A DNA stretch of 64,000 nucleotides from Chloroflexota bacterium. GTDB lineage: Bacteria > Chloroflexota > Dehalococcoidia > JACPQK01. The stretch is taken from NCBI GenBank assembly GCA_016190505.1, contig JACPQM010000024.1, positions 79,248 through 143,247 on the forward strand. Reading direction: 5' to 3'. The stretch's first letter is position 1, and each line of letters starts with the position of its first letter. A program made the translations under genes and the position numbers. Below the pieces are notes generated by a model that saw nothing but the letters and a program-made list of their open reading frames with translations, had not been told where the DNA came from and ran no database searches. Below, piece after piece: positions 7,821 to 16,603 of the stretch.

Positions 7821-9170
7821 TTGAAAGTCACCGCTGAGCGCTTACCCGAGAGCCAGGTGTTGCTTACCATCGAGGCCGAGCCTGCCGAGTGGGAGGCAGC
7901 CCGCAACCGGGCGCTGAAAGAGCTCTCGGGCAAGGTTAACATCCCTGGCTTTCGCCGCGGCAAGACCCCGCTCCAACTGGTGGAACGGTTCCTGGGCCGC
8001 GAGACGGTGCTCAAAGAGGTTGCCGACGACCTGGTGCCTGAGCTCTACGAACGGGCGATCCAGCAGAACGGCCTCGAGCCCGTGGACCAGCCCCAGTTGG
8101 AGGTGGTGTCCACCGAGCCGCTTACAGTAAAGGCCACGGTGCCCATTAAGCCCACAGTCACCCTGGGGGACTACTCCAAAATCGAGGTGGAGGAAGAGAA
8201 GCTGGAGGTCCCCGAGCTGGAGGTGGTGCGGGGTGTCGAGGCTGTCCGCGTGCGGCAGGCTCCCTGGCAGCCCTTCGGCAACCGGCCGGCCCACTACGGC
8301 GACACGGTGACTCTCAAGATAGAGGCCCGGGAGAACGGCGCCGTGCTGCTTGACGAGGAGGCCTGGGAGTACCTCTTGTTGCCCGACAACGTCGCCCCCG
8401 TGCCCGGTTTTGCCAGGCAGATCGAAGGGCTGCTGCCCGGGGCCAGCAAGGACTTCTCCCTCGCCTTCCCCGCCAACGACCCGCGCAAGCAGTTGGCGGG
8501 AAAGACTTTCACCTTCAGCGTGACGATAGTGGAGGCGAAGGAGAAGGCCCTGCCCGCTCTGGACGACGAGTTCGCCAAGGCTGCGGGCTTTGACTCCCTG
8601 GCCGCCCTCCGGGAGAAGGTGACTGCCGACGTGCGCTCTCAGGTGGACGCGGCGGCCAAGGCACGGTTCGAAGAGAAGGTGGTGGACGCTCTGGTGGCCC
8701 AGGCCAGGATCGAATACCCGCTGGCCATGGTGGAGCGCGAGATAGACCGCATGCTGCAAGACCAGGCCGACGAGTTGCGCCGGGGCCGGCTCAACCTGGA
8801 TGACTACCTCAAGAGCATGAAGAAGACGGTGGACCAGTACCGCGCCGACCTGCGGGCGCCCGCGGAGCTGCGCCTCAAGCGGTCCCTGGCGCTGGCCAAG
8901 GTGACCGAGGCGGAGGGGGTCAAGGTGGGACCTGAAGAGGTTGACGCCGAGGTGCGTTATTGGTCTGAGCGGGCCGGTGAACAACTCGCCGAGGTGGGCA
9001 ATGTGTTCGACAGGCCCGAGTTCCGCGACACCCTGGAGCGGCGGCTGGCGGTAAGGAAGACGGTGGACCTGCTCGTGGCCAAGGTGCGATCGCGCAGACA
9101 GCAGGTGGCCCCATCCGGCCTGGTATTGCCCGGCGGTGTGCAGTTACCCACCGCCGAAAAAGGAGGATAG
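7821..9170 (+). CDS. tig: Trigger factor, ribosome-associated chaperone/PPIase
   Basis: A 449-residue product with a TTG start at 7821 preceded by GAAGGGAG. The N-terminal ribosome-binding domain carries the signature loop [10 protein letters not shown] (around residues 40-50). The FKBP-type PPIase domain spans about residues 150-245 ([15 protein letters not shown] ... [25 protein letters not shown]). The C-terminal helical arms follow. It folds nascent chains at the ribosome exit tunnel. Linkage tig-clpP-clpX is the classic bacterial order. Confidence 0.95.
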   Translation: MKVTAERLPESQVLLTIEAEPAEWEAARNRALKELSGKVNIPGFRRGKTPLQLVERFLGRETVLKEVADDLVPELYERAIQQNGLEPVDQPQLEVVSTEPLTVKATVPIKPTVTLGDYSKIEVEEEKLEVPELEVVRGVEAVRVRQAPWQPFGNRPAHYGDTVTLKIEARENGAVLLDEEAWEYLLLPDNVAPVPGFARQIEGLLPGASKDFSLAFPANDPRKQLAGKTFTFSVTIVEAKEKALPALDDEFAKAAGFDSLAALREKVTADVRSQVDAAAKARFEEKVVDALVAQARIEYPLAMVEREIDRMLQDQADELRRGRLNLDDYLKSMKKTVDQYRADLRAPAELRLKRSLALAKVTEAEGVKVGPEEVDAEVRYWSERAGEQLAEVGNVFDRPEFRDTLERRLAVRKTVDLLVAKVRSRRQQVAPSGLVLPGGVQLPTAEKGG

Positions 9171-9174
9171 CCCA

Positions 9175-9789
9175 GTGCAGCGCAGCAGCGACATCATCCC
9201 CATGGTTATTGAGAGCGGTGCTCGTGGAGAGAGGGCATTTGACATTTACTCCTTGCTGCTCAAGGAGCGGATTGTTTTCTTGGGCACTCCCATTGGCGAC
9301 CAGGTAGCCAACGTGATCATTGCCCAGCTACTTTACTTGGACCGGGAGGACCCGGAGAAAGACGTTAGCCTCTATATCAACTGTCCGGGGGGTGTGATCA
9401 GCGCTGGGCTGGCCATATACGACACCATCCAGCTTGTGCGCTGCGACGTATCTACCATTTGTGTGGGGCTGGCCGCCAGCATGGGCACGGTGCTGCTGGC
9501 CGCCGGGACCAGGGGCAAGCGCTTTGCGCTGCCTAATGCCACCATCCACATGCACCAGCCCATGGGTGGCGCCCAGGGCCAGGCCGCGGATATTGCCATT
9601 GCCGCCCAGGAGATCCTGCGCATGCAGCGCAAGATCAACGAGATACTGTCCAAGCATACCGGCCAGCCCATAGAGAGGGTGCGTAGCGACACCGACCGGG
9701 ACTTTTACATGACGCCAGAGCAGGCCAAGGAGTATGGGCTGGTTGACGAGATACTTGCGGAGTCAAAGAAGCTGACAGCCGTATCATAG
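9175..9789 (+). CDS. clpP: ATP-dependent Clp protease proteolytic subunit
   Basis: A 204-residue serine peptidase that forms the tetradecameric ClpP barrel. The GTG at 9175 is chosen because AAGGAGG sits just upstream; an earlier in-frame start would lie within tig. The catalytic triad is visible as Ser102 (LAASMGTVL), His127 (HMHQP) and Asp176 (DRDFYM). The LYINCPGG oxyanion strand is also present. It lies 4 bp after tig and 21 bp before clpX, the ATPase that feeds it. Confidence 0.97.
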   Translation: MQRSSDIIPMVIESGARGERAFDIYSLLLKERIVFLGTPIGDQVANVIIAQLLYLDREDPEKDVSLYINCPGGVISAGLAIYDTIQLVRCDVSTICVGLAASMGTVLLAAGTRGKRFALPNATIHMHQPMGGAQGQAADIAIAAQEILRMQRKINEILSKHTGQPIERVRSDTDRDFYMTPEQAKEYGLVDEILAESKKLTAVS

Positions 9790-9810
9790 ATTGGAAATAG
9801 GTGGAAAGAC

Positions 9811-11088
9811 GTGAGCCAGAACCGGAGTACACCAACTTATAGCTGTTCCTTCTGTGGTCGCAGCCAGCGCGAAGTAAAGCGCCTGGTCGCCGGACCCAAG
9901 GGTGTTTACATCTGTGACCAGTGCGTTGATGCCTGCCGGCGCATAATAGACGATGAGGCGCCCAAGGCTCCTACGGCGCCGGCGCCGGTTATGCGCATCC
10001 CCAACCCCAAGCGCATCTACGACCAGCTTTGCGAGTATGTGGTGGGCCAGGACCGCGCCAAGAGAGTGCTCAGCGTGGCTGTGTACAACCACTACAAACG
10101 CGTCCTCAAGCAGTCCAAGGCCGGTGACGTGGAGCTCCAGAAGAGCAACATCCTCCTTGTTGGCCCTACAGGCAGCGGGAAGACGCTAATGGCCCAGACG
10201 CTGGCCCGGATCCTGGACGTACCCTTCTCCATATCTGATGCCACTTCCCTGACCGAGGCTGGCTACGTTGGCGAGGATGTGGAGAACATCCTGCTACGCC
10301 TGGTGCAGGCCGCTGACTACGACGTATCCAAAGCGGAACGGGGCATCATCTACATTGATGAGGTGGACAAGATCGCTCGTAAGGGCGCCAACCCCTCCAT
10401 CACGCGAGACGTCTCCGGCGAAGGGGTGCAGCAGGGATTGCTCAAGATCCTTGAGGGGTGCTCCGCCGCCGTGCCACCCCAGGGAGGGCGTAAGCACCCA
10501 TACCAGGAGTTCATCCAGATAAATACAGCCAACATTCTGTTCATCTGTGGGGGCACCTTCGAGGGGCTCGACGAGATCGTGAGCTTCCGGCTGGGCCGGA
10601 AGACTCTGGGCTTCAAGTCCGGCGCTGAACACGAGGACCCGCCGGCCTTGGCCCGGCTGTTGGGGGACGTGACGCCCGATGACCTCATGAACTTCGGCCT
10701 GATCCCTGAGTTCGTGGGCCGTTTGCCCATGTTGGTGACCTTGGATGCCCTGGACAAGCCGGCGCTTGTGCGGGTGCTCACCGAGCCCAGGAACGCTCTG
10801 GTCAAACAGTACGAGCGTCTCTTCGCCCTTGACAAAGTGGATCTGGTGTTCAACCCCGATTCTCTGGAGGCGGCCGCCGACGAGGCCCTGCACCACCGCA
10901 TCGGTGCTCGCGGCCTGCGCGCCATCATCGAGGAAGTGCTCCTGGACGTAATGTTCGAGATACCGTCCCTCAAGGGCGTGCGCCGCTGCGTCATCAACGC
11001 CGATACGGTCATCAAACGCCAGCGCCCCCTGCTCCTCACCGAGTCAGGCCAGGTGGTTGCCGCCGAGCCGGAGAAGGAATCGGCATAG
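9811..11088 (+). CDS. clpX: ATP-dependent Clp protease ATP-binding subunit ClpX
   Basis: A 425-residue AAA+ unfoldase. The N-terminal C4 zinc-binding domain is clear (CSFC at residues 12-15, then CDQCVDAC). Walker A GPTGSGKT starts near residue 118, Walker B is [10 protein letters not shown], and sensor and arginine-finger regions follow ([23 protein letters not shown]). It recognises tagged substrates and translocates them into ClpP. The GTG start at 9811 has GGTGGAAAGA upstream. After the stop, a weak hairpin (CGCCCT/AGGGCG, about 11108-11133) without a T-run is the only terminator-like feature. Confidence 0.97.
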   Translation: MSQNRSTPTYSCSFCGRSQREVKRLVAGPKGVYICDQCVDACRRIIDDEAPKAPTAPAPVMRIPNPKRIYDQLCEYVVGQDRAKRVLSVAVYNHYKRVLKQSKAGDVELQKSNILLVGPTGSGKTLMAQTLARILDVPFSISDATSLTEAGYVGEDVENILLRLVQAADYDVSKAERGIIYIDEVDKIARKGANPSITRDVSGEGVQQGLLKILEGCSAAVPPQGGRKHPYQEFIQINTANILFICGGTFEGLDEIVSFRLGRKTLGFKSGAEHEDPPALARLLGDVTPDDLMNFGLIPEFVGRLPMLVTLDALDKPALVRVLTEPRNALVKQYERLFALDKVDLVFNPDSLEAAADEALHHRIGARGLRAIIEEVLLDVMFEIPSLKGVRRCVINADTVIKRQRPLLLTESGQVVAAEPEKESA

Positions 11089-11242
11089 GGGGGCTGTGCG
11101 GAAGAATCGCCCTGTGTGGGCGACTTAGGGCGTTGGCAACCTGCGACGCAGGCGCGGCACGACTCGGACGGTGGCGTGGGGTCAGGATGTGTTAGAATGA
11201 GCGACGCTGCTTCTCACGTAAGGCTGGCGTCAGGAGGTTGTC

Positions 11243-11449
11243 ATGGAGGGAACAGGGCCAATAATCGCTGAAGAGTTGGAGAAGGCCATGCTCGACTTTG
11301 AGAACAAGCATCCTGTACTGGATGCTGCGATGAAGCTGGTTGGGATGACCATTGCCGACTACGAACGTGCCCTTCGCTCGACTTTCACCGATACGACAAT
11401 AACGACTAACACCACCCGGTGGCTGGGTAACCATGGCGACTTGGGATGA
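11243..11449 (+). CDS. Small acidic protein of unknown function ahead of the SDH proteinase
   Basis: A 68-residue frame whose ATG is preceded by AGGAGG at the ideal distance, and by a TAGAAT -10-like box at 11193. The product (MEGTGPIIAEELEKAMLDFENKHP ... MTIADYERALRSTF) looks soluble and helical. Its last 17 bases overlap the start of the serine-dehydrogenase-proteinase gene in another frame, which suggests coupled translation. It may be a partner or adaptor, but nothing in the sequence proves that. Confidence 0.6.
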   Translation: MEGTGPIIAEELEKAMLDFENKHPVLDAAMKLVGMTIADYERALRSTFTDTTITTNTTRWLGNHGDLG

Positions 11450-12491
11450 AGTTCGGCTTGAGATCGAGCGCAGGACTCGGGAGGCACGTGGTGAGGGGCA
11501 GCAGGACGTAGTCCGCAGAGAAAAGATACAGCGCGTTGAGGGCGTTACGAAGCGCCCTCTTATTGTGTACGCGACGGACTTTCTGGACCAGGCGAAGGTC
11601 GGCGTGGTTGGGCTATCAGGGGTGTCCATAGGATTGGATGACAAGAAGGCGTTCATTCAAGCTACGAGCGACGTGCCGCATGGTCCTCTGGATATCCTGC
11701 TCCATAGTCCTGGCGGGTCTCCTACAGCGGCGGAGTCAATCGTTCACTTGCTGCGCTCCTCTTACAAGCCGATTCGGTTCATAATACCTGACATCGCCAA
11801 GAGCGCCGCCACCATGTTGGCGTTATCAGGGGACGAGATTCTGATGGACGCTAGGGCGGAGCTAGGACCCATTGATCCGCAACTGATTCTTTCGAGGGAG
11901 GGACGTGTCATAGTTGCACCTGCCCAAGCAGTAATCGACCAATTCGAGCGAGCGCATGCTGAACTCGTGGCCAATCCGAACCGTGTAATCGCCTGGATGC
12001 CCATATTGCGGGAGTATGGGCCGGCCCTTCTTGAAGAATGTCACAAGGCAATTGCCTTGGCCAAACAACTGGCCTCAGATTGGCTAGCTGGCTACATGTT
12101 TGCCAATGACCCAGAGGGCGCCAGGAAAGCAAACGTAGTTGCTGACTACCTAGGGGATCACAACAACTTCAAATCCCATGGCAGGCGTGTGGGCCTAGAG
12201 CAACTCGAGCAACTGGGGGTTGGGTTAAAGGCTTATGACCTGCAACGGTTTGATCCCACTCTCCATGAAGCACTCATGGATCTGTACTGGTCAATAGATA
12301 TCACTTTCAATAACACCCACGCGTTTAAGATTGTGGAACACAGGAGTGGAAGTGCCTACATCCAGTCCGCTCGACCGCAGATTGTGCAATTGAGACCACC
12401 ACAATCCCCAACTCAGCCCACACCCCAGCCTGATCGACCGGTAGTGCCACAAGGCCGAGCGGAGCGCCGAAGGCAGAAGTTCGGCAGATAG
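11433..12491 (+). CDS. Serine dehydrogenase proteinase family (ClpP/crotonase-fold protease)
   Basis: A 352-residue protein of the SDH_sah family (PF01972), cytosolic ClpP-fold serine peptidases. The fold blocks are present: PLDILLHSPGGSPTAAESIVHLL, then FIIPDIAKSAATMLALSGDEI with the candidate nucleophile in KSAATM, and AELGPIDPQL. The C-terminus is a proline/glutamine-rich linker ending in a basic tail (GRAERRRQKFGR). It sits directly downstream of clpP-clpX but has its own -10-like box, and its lower GC suggests separate acquisition. A membrane segment is not seen, in contrast to the related NfeD/SppA proteases. Confidence 0.82.
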   Translation: MATWDEVRLEIERRTREARGEGQQDVVRREKIQRVEGVTKRPLIVYATDFLDQAKVGVVGLSGVSIGLDDKKAFIQATSDVPHGPLDILLHSPGGSPTAAESIVHLLRSSYKPIRFIIPDIAKSAATMLALSGDEILMDARAELGPIDPQLILSREGRVIVAPAQAVIDQFERAHAELVANPNRVIAWMPILREYGPALLEECHKAIALAKQLASDWLAGYMFANDPEGARKANVVADYLGDHNNFKSHGRRVGLEQLEQLGVGLKAYDLQRFDPTLHEALMDLYWSIDITFNNTHAFKIVEHRSGSAYIQSARPQIVQLRPPQSPTQPTPQPDRPVVPQGRAERRRQKFGR

Positions 12492-12501
12492 GGAAGAGCT
12501 T

Positions 12502-13281
12502 ATGCCTGTTATTCTCTATGAGGTCAGGGACCATATCGCCTTCATCACCATCAACCGTCCCGAGGTGATGAATGCCTTGAACAGGGAAGCCTGGGAGGGG
12601 TTGGCGCACGCCTGGGAGCGTGTGCGGGATGACCCCGAGGTGCGCTCGGCCATCGTGACCGGGGCGGGGGACAAAGCCTTCTCCGCCGGCGCTGACCTCA
12701 AAGAGATGGCCCGGCTCGATGCCGAGACCGGACAGGGTGAGGCCACCTCCCGGCGCTGGTCCGACGCGCTGACCGCCGTCGAGGTGTGGAAGCCCATCAT
12801 CGCCGCCATAAACGGCTATTGCCTGGCTGGCGGCATGGAGTTCGCCCTGATGTGTGACTTCCGTATCGCCGCCGAGCACGCCACCTTTGCCCTCACCGAG
12901 GTGACCATCGGTGGCATCCCGGGCACGGGCGGCGCCCAGCGCCTGGTGCGCCTGGTCCCCTTCACCCACGCCTTGGAGCTGCTCATGGTGGGCGACCGCA
13001 TCAGCGCCCAAGAGGCTTTCCGCATCGGCCTGGTGAACCAGGTTGTTCCCCAGTCCCAGCTCATGCCCAGGGCCGAGGCCCTGGCCCGCCGCCTCAACCG
13101 CAACGCGCCTCTATCGGTCCAGGCGGTGAAAGAAGCGGCCTACAGAGGCCTGGAGATGTCCCTGCCGCAGGGCCTGCGTATGGAAGGGTTGTTGCTGGAG
13201 AAACTCCAGCACACCGAGGATAACCGGGAAGGCCCGCGCGCCTTCGTGGAGAAGCGCCCCCCCGTGTTCAAGGGGAGATGA
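12502..13281 (+). CDS. Enoyl-CoA hydratase/isomerase family protein
   Basis: A 259-residue crotonase-fold enzyme expected to hydrate 2-enoyl-CoA in beta-oxidation or a related degradation pathway. Both catalytic glutamates of enoyl-CoA hydratase are in place: LAGGMEFALMCD (first) and FALTEVTIGGIPGTGGAQRL (second). The oxyanion-hole segment FSAGADLKEM is also present, as is the C-terminal KRPPVFKGR ending typical of the family. Which acyl-CoA it uses cannot be told. It starts 10 bp after the SDH-type proteinase gene. Confidence 0.92.
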   Translation: MPVILYEVRDHIAFITINRPEVMNALNREAWEGLAHAWERVRDDPEVRSAIVTGAGDKAFSAGADLKEMARLDAETGQGEATSRRWSDALTAVEVWKPIIAAINGYCLAGGMEFALMCDFRIAAEHATFALTEVTIGGIPGTGGAQRLVRLVPFTHALELLMVGDRISAQEAFRIGLVNQVVPQSQLMPRAEALARRLNRNAPLSVQAVKEAAYRGLEMSLPQGLRMEGLLLEKLQHTEDNREGPRAFVEKRPPVFKGR

Positions 13282-13324
13282 CGGGCTTCAGGCTCCGGGC
13301 TTCGGGCTGCGGGGGTGGGGTGCC

Positions 13325-13345
13325 CCCTCTCCCTTTGGGAGAGGG
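13325..13345. repeat. Short intergenic hairpin of the CCCTCTCCC family
   Basis: CCCTCTCCC-TTT-GGGAGAGGG forms a perfect 9-bp stem, followed by TTAGGGTGAGGGC. Related units occur at 30235-30255 and 30312-30334. It lies between the hydratase and methyltransferase genes. The bases before it (13283-13318) also carry the GGCTTCAGGCTCCGGG-type motif found at 19671 and 30366. Confidence 0.65.
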
Positions 13346-13415
13346 TTAGGGTGAGGGCAACGTTGCTGCGCCCTGGGCGTGGGCGTAGTGCCGGGATTGT
13401 GTTGAGGCCAGGCGC

Positions 13416-14264
13416 GTGACCACAGTATCCAGTGCCAGGCGTACCCTGGAGTTTGGTTCTGGCAAGCCGACCATCCTTATCGGGGAGCGTATCAACCCGA
13501 CGGGACGTAGGAAGCTGGCCGATTCCCTTGCCCGGGGCGATTTTGAGGTGCTCCTCTCCGAGGCCAAACGCCAGGTGGAAGCCGGCGCCGATGTGCTGGA
13601 TGTCAACGTCTACGTCGAGGGAGGCGATGAGCCGTCCTTGCTCCGCGAGGCGGTCACCCGGCTCATGGAGGCGGTGGATGTCCCCCTGTGCCTGGACTCG
13701 GCCAACCCGGAGGCCCTGGAGGTGGCGCTGGCCGCCTACTCGGGGCGGGCACTGGTCAACTCCGTGACCGGCGAGGACCAGTCGCTGGCAGTGGTGCTGC
13801 CTCTGGTCAAGCGCTACCAGGCAGTGATTGTCGCGTTGCCCCTGGACGAGGGGGGCATACCAACCGACGCTGGACTCCGCCTGCACATCGCCCGGCGCAT
13901 CGTCGAAGCGGCGGCCGGGCACGGAATCCCGAGCACCGACATTGTGATTGACTGCTTGGCCACGGCCGCCGCGGTAGACCCCAGGGCGGCCAGCGTGGCC
14001 CTGGAGACCGTGCGCCTTGTCTCCACCGAACTGGGCGTCAACACGCTGCTGGGCGTCAGCAATGTGTCCTTCGGGCTGCCCGGCCGCGGGGCCATAAACG
14101 CCTGCTTCGCGGGTCAGGCCATCGCCGCCGGGCTGACCTGCGCCATCGTCGACCCGACGGACCCGGGCGTGGTCCAGGCGGTCGTCGCGGCTGACCTGCT
14201 GGCCGGCCGGGACGAGTACGGCCGGCGCTACCTGGCGCACTACCGCAAGGGTCACACGAAGTAG
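13416..14264 (+). CDS. Methyltetrahydrofolate:corrinoid methyltransferase-like protein (AcsE/MeTr family)
   Basis: A 282-residue TIM-barrel protein of the pterin-binding family (dihydropteroate synthase/MeTr). The folate-binding signature is clear: TILIGERINPTGRRKL at the N-terminus, GADVLDVNVYVEGGDE, LCLDSANPEALE, LVNSVTGED, and GVSNVSFGLPGR with the conserved Asn. AcsE moves methyl groups from CH3-H4folate to a corrinoid protein in the Wood-Ljungdahl pathway; no other pathway genes are nearby, so exact function is open. The final residues (HYRKGHTK) belong to an inserted segment: the gene's last 129 shared bases are repeated at 16412-16540 with a different tail. Confidence 0.88.
   Translation: MTTVSSARRTLEFGSGKPTILIGERINPTGRRKLADSLARGDFEVLLSEAKRQVEAGADVLDVNVYVEGGDEPSLLREAVTRLMEAVDVPLCLDSANPEALEVALAAYSGRALVNSVTGEDQSLAVVLPLVKRYQAVIVALPLDEGGIPTDAGLRLHIARRIVEAAAGHGIPSTDIVIDCLATAAAVDPRAASVALETVRLVSTELGVNTLLGVSNVSFGLPGRGAINACFAGQAIAAGLTCAIVDPTDPGVVQAVVAADLLAGRDEYGRRYLAHYRKGHTK
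14118..14246 (+). repeat. 129-bp direct repeat, left copy (3' end of the MeTr-like gene)
   Basis: Bases 14118-14246 match 16412-16540 at 127 of 129 positions in the same orientation. The two mismatches change Val to Ala and Tyr to His in the encoded protein. The left copy is part of the intact gene; the right copy is an orphan fragment. Between them lies a 2165-bp segment holding the three-Cys-motif/TcmP pair. Confidence 0.93.
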
Positions 14265-14314
14265 CTCTACCGCACCAATGTGACAGCATCAAGGCAACCT
14301 GCCCGAAAGGGCTC

Positions 14315-14344
14315 TTGACTTGACTAGAACGCATGCTCTATATT
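14315..14344 (+). promoter_or_regulatory. Promoter of the three-Cys/TcmP cassette
   Basis: TTGACT (14315-14320), an 18-bp spacer and TATATT (14339-14344), located inside the inserted segment just before its first gene. AGGAG at about 14355 serves as ribosome-binding site. The cassette therefore brings its own promoter. Confidence 0.65.
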
Positions 14345-14370
14345 GGGCGCCGACAGGAGATCACTGGTGA

Positions 14371-15186
14371 ATGGCTGACAGATCGGCGATCGAATGGACT
14401 GACGCCACTTGGAACCCAGTCACGGGATGCACCAAGATTAGCCCCGGGTGTGCGCATTGCTATGCCGAGGCTATGACCATTCGCTTCGGGAGGGGCAAGC
14501 CGTTCCTCCCTGGGAGGTCGGAGATCAAGCTGCACCCCGGCCGGCTCCGCTTGCCTCTTACATGGAAAGCCCATCGCCGGATCTTCGTAAACAGCATGAG
14601 TGACTTGTTCCATGGCGAAGTGCCTATTGCTTTCGTTCGTCAGGTGTTTGACGTGATGGCTCAGGGGCACCAACACGTGTTCCAGATTCTTACAAAGCGC
14701 CATGAGCAACTACGAGCGTTGGCGCATGAGCTTGACTGGCCGCAACACGTTTGGATAGGCGTGTCGGTGGAAGACCAGTATTGGGCTGATCAGCGCATTC
14801 CGTGTCTCGCCGCCGTTCCTGCGGGAGTCCGATTCCTGTCTGTCGAGCCGCTCTTGGAGAAGGTTGACCTGCGGCCCTATTTGAAAGACCTTCAATGGGT
14901 CATCGTGGGTGGCGAGAGCGGGCCAAAAGCCAGGCCCATGGACCCGGATTGGGTTCGCCGGATTCGTGATGACTGTTCGGTGGCTGGCGTACCCTTCTTT
15001 TTCAAGCAATGGGGAGGTAGGACGTGCAAGGCGGGTGGGCGGATGCTGGACGGCAGAACTTTCGACGAGATGCCTGAGCTGGCTGGCACGTCGGCTAATA
15101 AGACCAACGTTGCCCCGGCGCACCAGGGGAACCCCGCCCCTGTCAGCGACATGACGCTAGCCCCCAGGTTCGGAGCAGTTGGTTGA
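14371..15186 (+). CDS. Three-Cys-motif protein, phage Gp37/Gp68 (DUF5131) family
   Basis: A 271-residue protein with the family opening MADRSAIEWTDATWNPVTGC, followed by CTKISPGCAHCYAE. The three cysteines (CxxxxxxCxxC here) resemble a radical-SAM-type iron-sulfur motif, and the order of strands (FVNSMSDLFH, FQILTKR, WIGVSVEDQ, LSVEPLL, VIVGGESGP) fits a TIM-barrel-like fold. Family members are found in phages and beside TcmP proteins; their biochemical role is not established. It overlaps the next gene by 4 bp (TTGA), so the two are translated together. Its GC content is visibly lower than its core-gene neighbours, and it lies in an insertion. Confidence 0.88.
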   Translation: MADRSAIEWTDATWNPVTGCTKISPGCAHCYAEAMTIRFGRGKPFLPGRSEIKLHPGRLRLPLTWKAHRRIFVNSMSDLFHGEVPIAFVRQVFDVMAQGHQHVFQILTKRHEQLRALAHELDWPQHVWIGVSVEDQYWADQRIPCLAAVPAGVRFLSVEPLLEKVDLRPYLKDLQWVIVGGESGPKARPMDPDWVRRIRDDCSVAGVPFFFKQWGGRTCKAGGRMLDGRTFDEMPELAGTSANKTNVAPAHQGNPAPVSDMTLAPRFGAVG

Positions 15187-16295
15187 CTGCCCCTAGGACC
15201 ACAATCTGGGACCTCGAAGCGCATTCCCGTGCCAAGCACGACATATTGGGGCGCTACCTGCAATCGTGGGTGCCGATACTGGCCCAAGGTGGCTTCCCAG
15301 AACTAGCATACATAGACGGATTCGCCGGCCCAGGGCGGTACTCGAAAGGCGAAGACGGATCTCCGATCATTGCTTTGAAGGCGGCGCTAGAAAACGCCGA
15401 CCGAATAGGGTCTAAGGTGACATTCCTTTTCGTCGAGGAGCGCGAAGATCGAGCCGCGACACTGCAAGACATCGTAGACGAGATGAGGACCGAGATTCCC
15501 ACGCGGTTCACGGTCAAAGTCGAAGGTGGCAGGACATTCGAGCAGGCGGCTAGAGCGTTTCTAATGCAGTATACCGAGCAAGGGACCCCACCCCCACCTA
15601 CGTTTGCTTTCATAGATCCCTTTGGATGGACGGGCATTCCCTTTTCCCTCGTTGAAGCGATCCTGTCCTATCGCAGTTGTGAGGTACTCGTAACGTTCAT
15701 GTACGAGGAAATCAACCGGTTCATAGGGCACCCTGACCAGGCAGGCAATTTCGACTCGTTCTTCGGGACCACGGAATGGCGTACGGCCATAGCACTTGCC
15801 ACTTCCAGGGACCGTAACAGGTACTTGCACAACCTGTACTTGAACCAACTGAGACAGTCTGCCAAGGCGCAGTACGCAAGGTCCTTCGAAATGCGTAACG
15901 ACAGGGATGTGGCGGACTACTACCTCTTCTACGCTACCAACAGTATGCTTGGCCTAAAGAAGATGAAGGAATCGATGTGGCGGGTTGATCCATCTGGCGA
16001 GTTCACATTCTCCGACGTCACCGATCCGCGCCAGTTGGTGCTCTTTGCCAAGGAGCCGCAATTCGATATCTTGCGCCCACGGATCGTGGAACGTTTTCGC
16101 GGTCGCGAGGTTATGGTGCGGGATGTTGAGGAGTTTGTGGTTGCCGAGACCGCTTTCAGAGAGACACACTACAAAAGACAGGTGCTCAGGCAGATGGAGC
16201 TTGCCACGCCCCCCCTTCTGTTTCCTGTAGATCCTCCGCCCAATAGGGCTCCAGGTACGTACCCGGATCCAAAGCAGAGAATCCGCTTCGCTTGA
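15183..16295 (+). CDS. tcmP: Three-Cys-motif partner protein TcmP
   Basis: A 370-residue protein starting at TTG 15183 inside the stop of the upstream gene. It carries the TcmP blocks: HDILGRYLQSWVPILAQGG, LAYIDGFAGPGRYSKGEDGSP, a FLFVEERED strand, and FAFIDPFGWTGIPF. The DGFAGPGRY and acidic-strand pattern resembles a Rossmann-fold SAM-dependent methyltransferase; that is my inference. The C-terminal third is variable. It always pairs with a three-Cys-motif protein, as here. The pair is a plausible mobile conflict or modification module, not a housekeeping system. Confidence 0.88.
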   Translation: MTAPRTTIWDLEAHSRAKHDILGRYLQSWVPILAQGGFPELAYIDGFAGPGRYSKGEDGSPIIALKAALENADRIGSKVTFLFVEEREDRAATLQDIVDEMRTEIPTRFTVKVEGGRTFEQAARAFLMQYTEQGTPPPPTFAFIDPFGWTGIPFSLVEAILSYRSCEVLVTFMYEEINRFIGHPDQAGNFDSFFGTTEWRTAIALATSRDRNRYLHNLYLNQLRQSAKAQYARSFEMRNDRDVADYYLFYATNSMLGLKKMKESMWRVDPSGEFTFSDVTDPRQLVLFAKEPQFDILRPRIVERFRGREVMVRDVEEFVVAETAFRETHYKRQVLRQMELATPPLLFPVDPPPNRAPGTYPDPKQRIRFA

Positions 16296-16411
16296 AGGCT
16301 GGGTGGCAACTACAGGCTCCTGCCCCTGGGCCGGACCTTGTCTTGCGCCTAGCGTGTCCGTTGGTTTAGCGGGTTCACAACATGTCCAAGATGGTGAAGG
16401 CGAGTGACCGC
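16296..16411. other. Right end of the inserted segment; no gene seen
   Basis: Between the TcmP stop and the right direct repeat there is no reading frame of note, no transposase fragment and no convincing terminal inverted repeat. A CTACAGGCTCCTG motif near 16311 resembles the dispersed intergenic repeat at 19671. The junction with the repeat is at 16411/16412. Confidence 0.6.
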
Positions 16412-16558
16412 GCCATCGCCGCCGGGCTGACCTGCGCCATCGCCGACCCGACGGACCCGGGCGTGGTCCAGGCGGTCGTCGCGGCTGACCTGCTGGCCGG
16501 CCGGGACGAGTACGGCCGGCGCTACCTGGCGCACCACCGCCGCACCCACCCGCGGTAG
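16412..16558 (+). pseudogene. Orphan 3' end of the MeTr-like gene
   Basis: Codons read AIAAGLTCAIADPTDPGVV ... YLAHHRRTHPR and stop at 16558. Through 16540 the DNA is 127/129 identical to the intact gene; the last five codons (RTHPR against KGHTK) differ in DNA yet keep the same length and the same His. This is most simply the displaced original 3' end of the gene, with the current 3' end supplied by the incoming segment. Confidence 0.88.
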
Positions 16559-16559
16559 A

Positions 16560-16589
16560 TTGAAGGCGACCCACCCGCCGGGGTAGAAT
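16560..16589 (+). promoter_or_regulatory. Candidate promoter for the ABC exporter operon
   Basis: TTGAAG (16560-16565), an 18-bp spacer and TAGAAT (16584-16589). Transcription would start at about 16596, 8 nt before the ATG at 16604. Confidence 0.55.
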
Positions 16590-16603
16590 GGCGGCGTGGG
16601 CAA

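Noticed and set aside
11243..12491. SDH protease region as another cassette with duplicated clpX or hydratase ends
   Set aside because: I compared both borders and saw no repeated clpX or hydratase sequence.
14265..16411. IS element or integrase inside the TcmP insert
   Set aside because: The only frames are the two cassette genes; no transposase, recombinase or terminal inverted repeats were found by eye.
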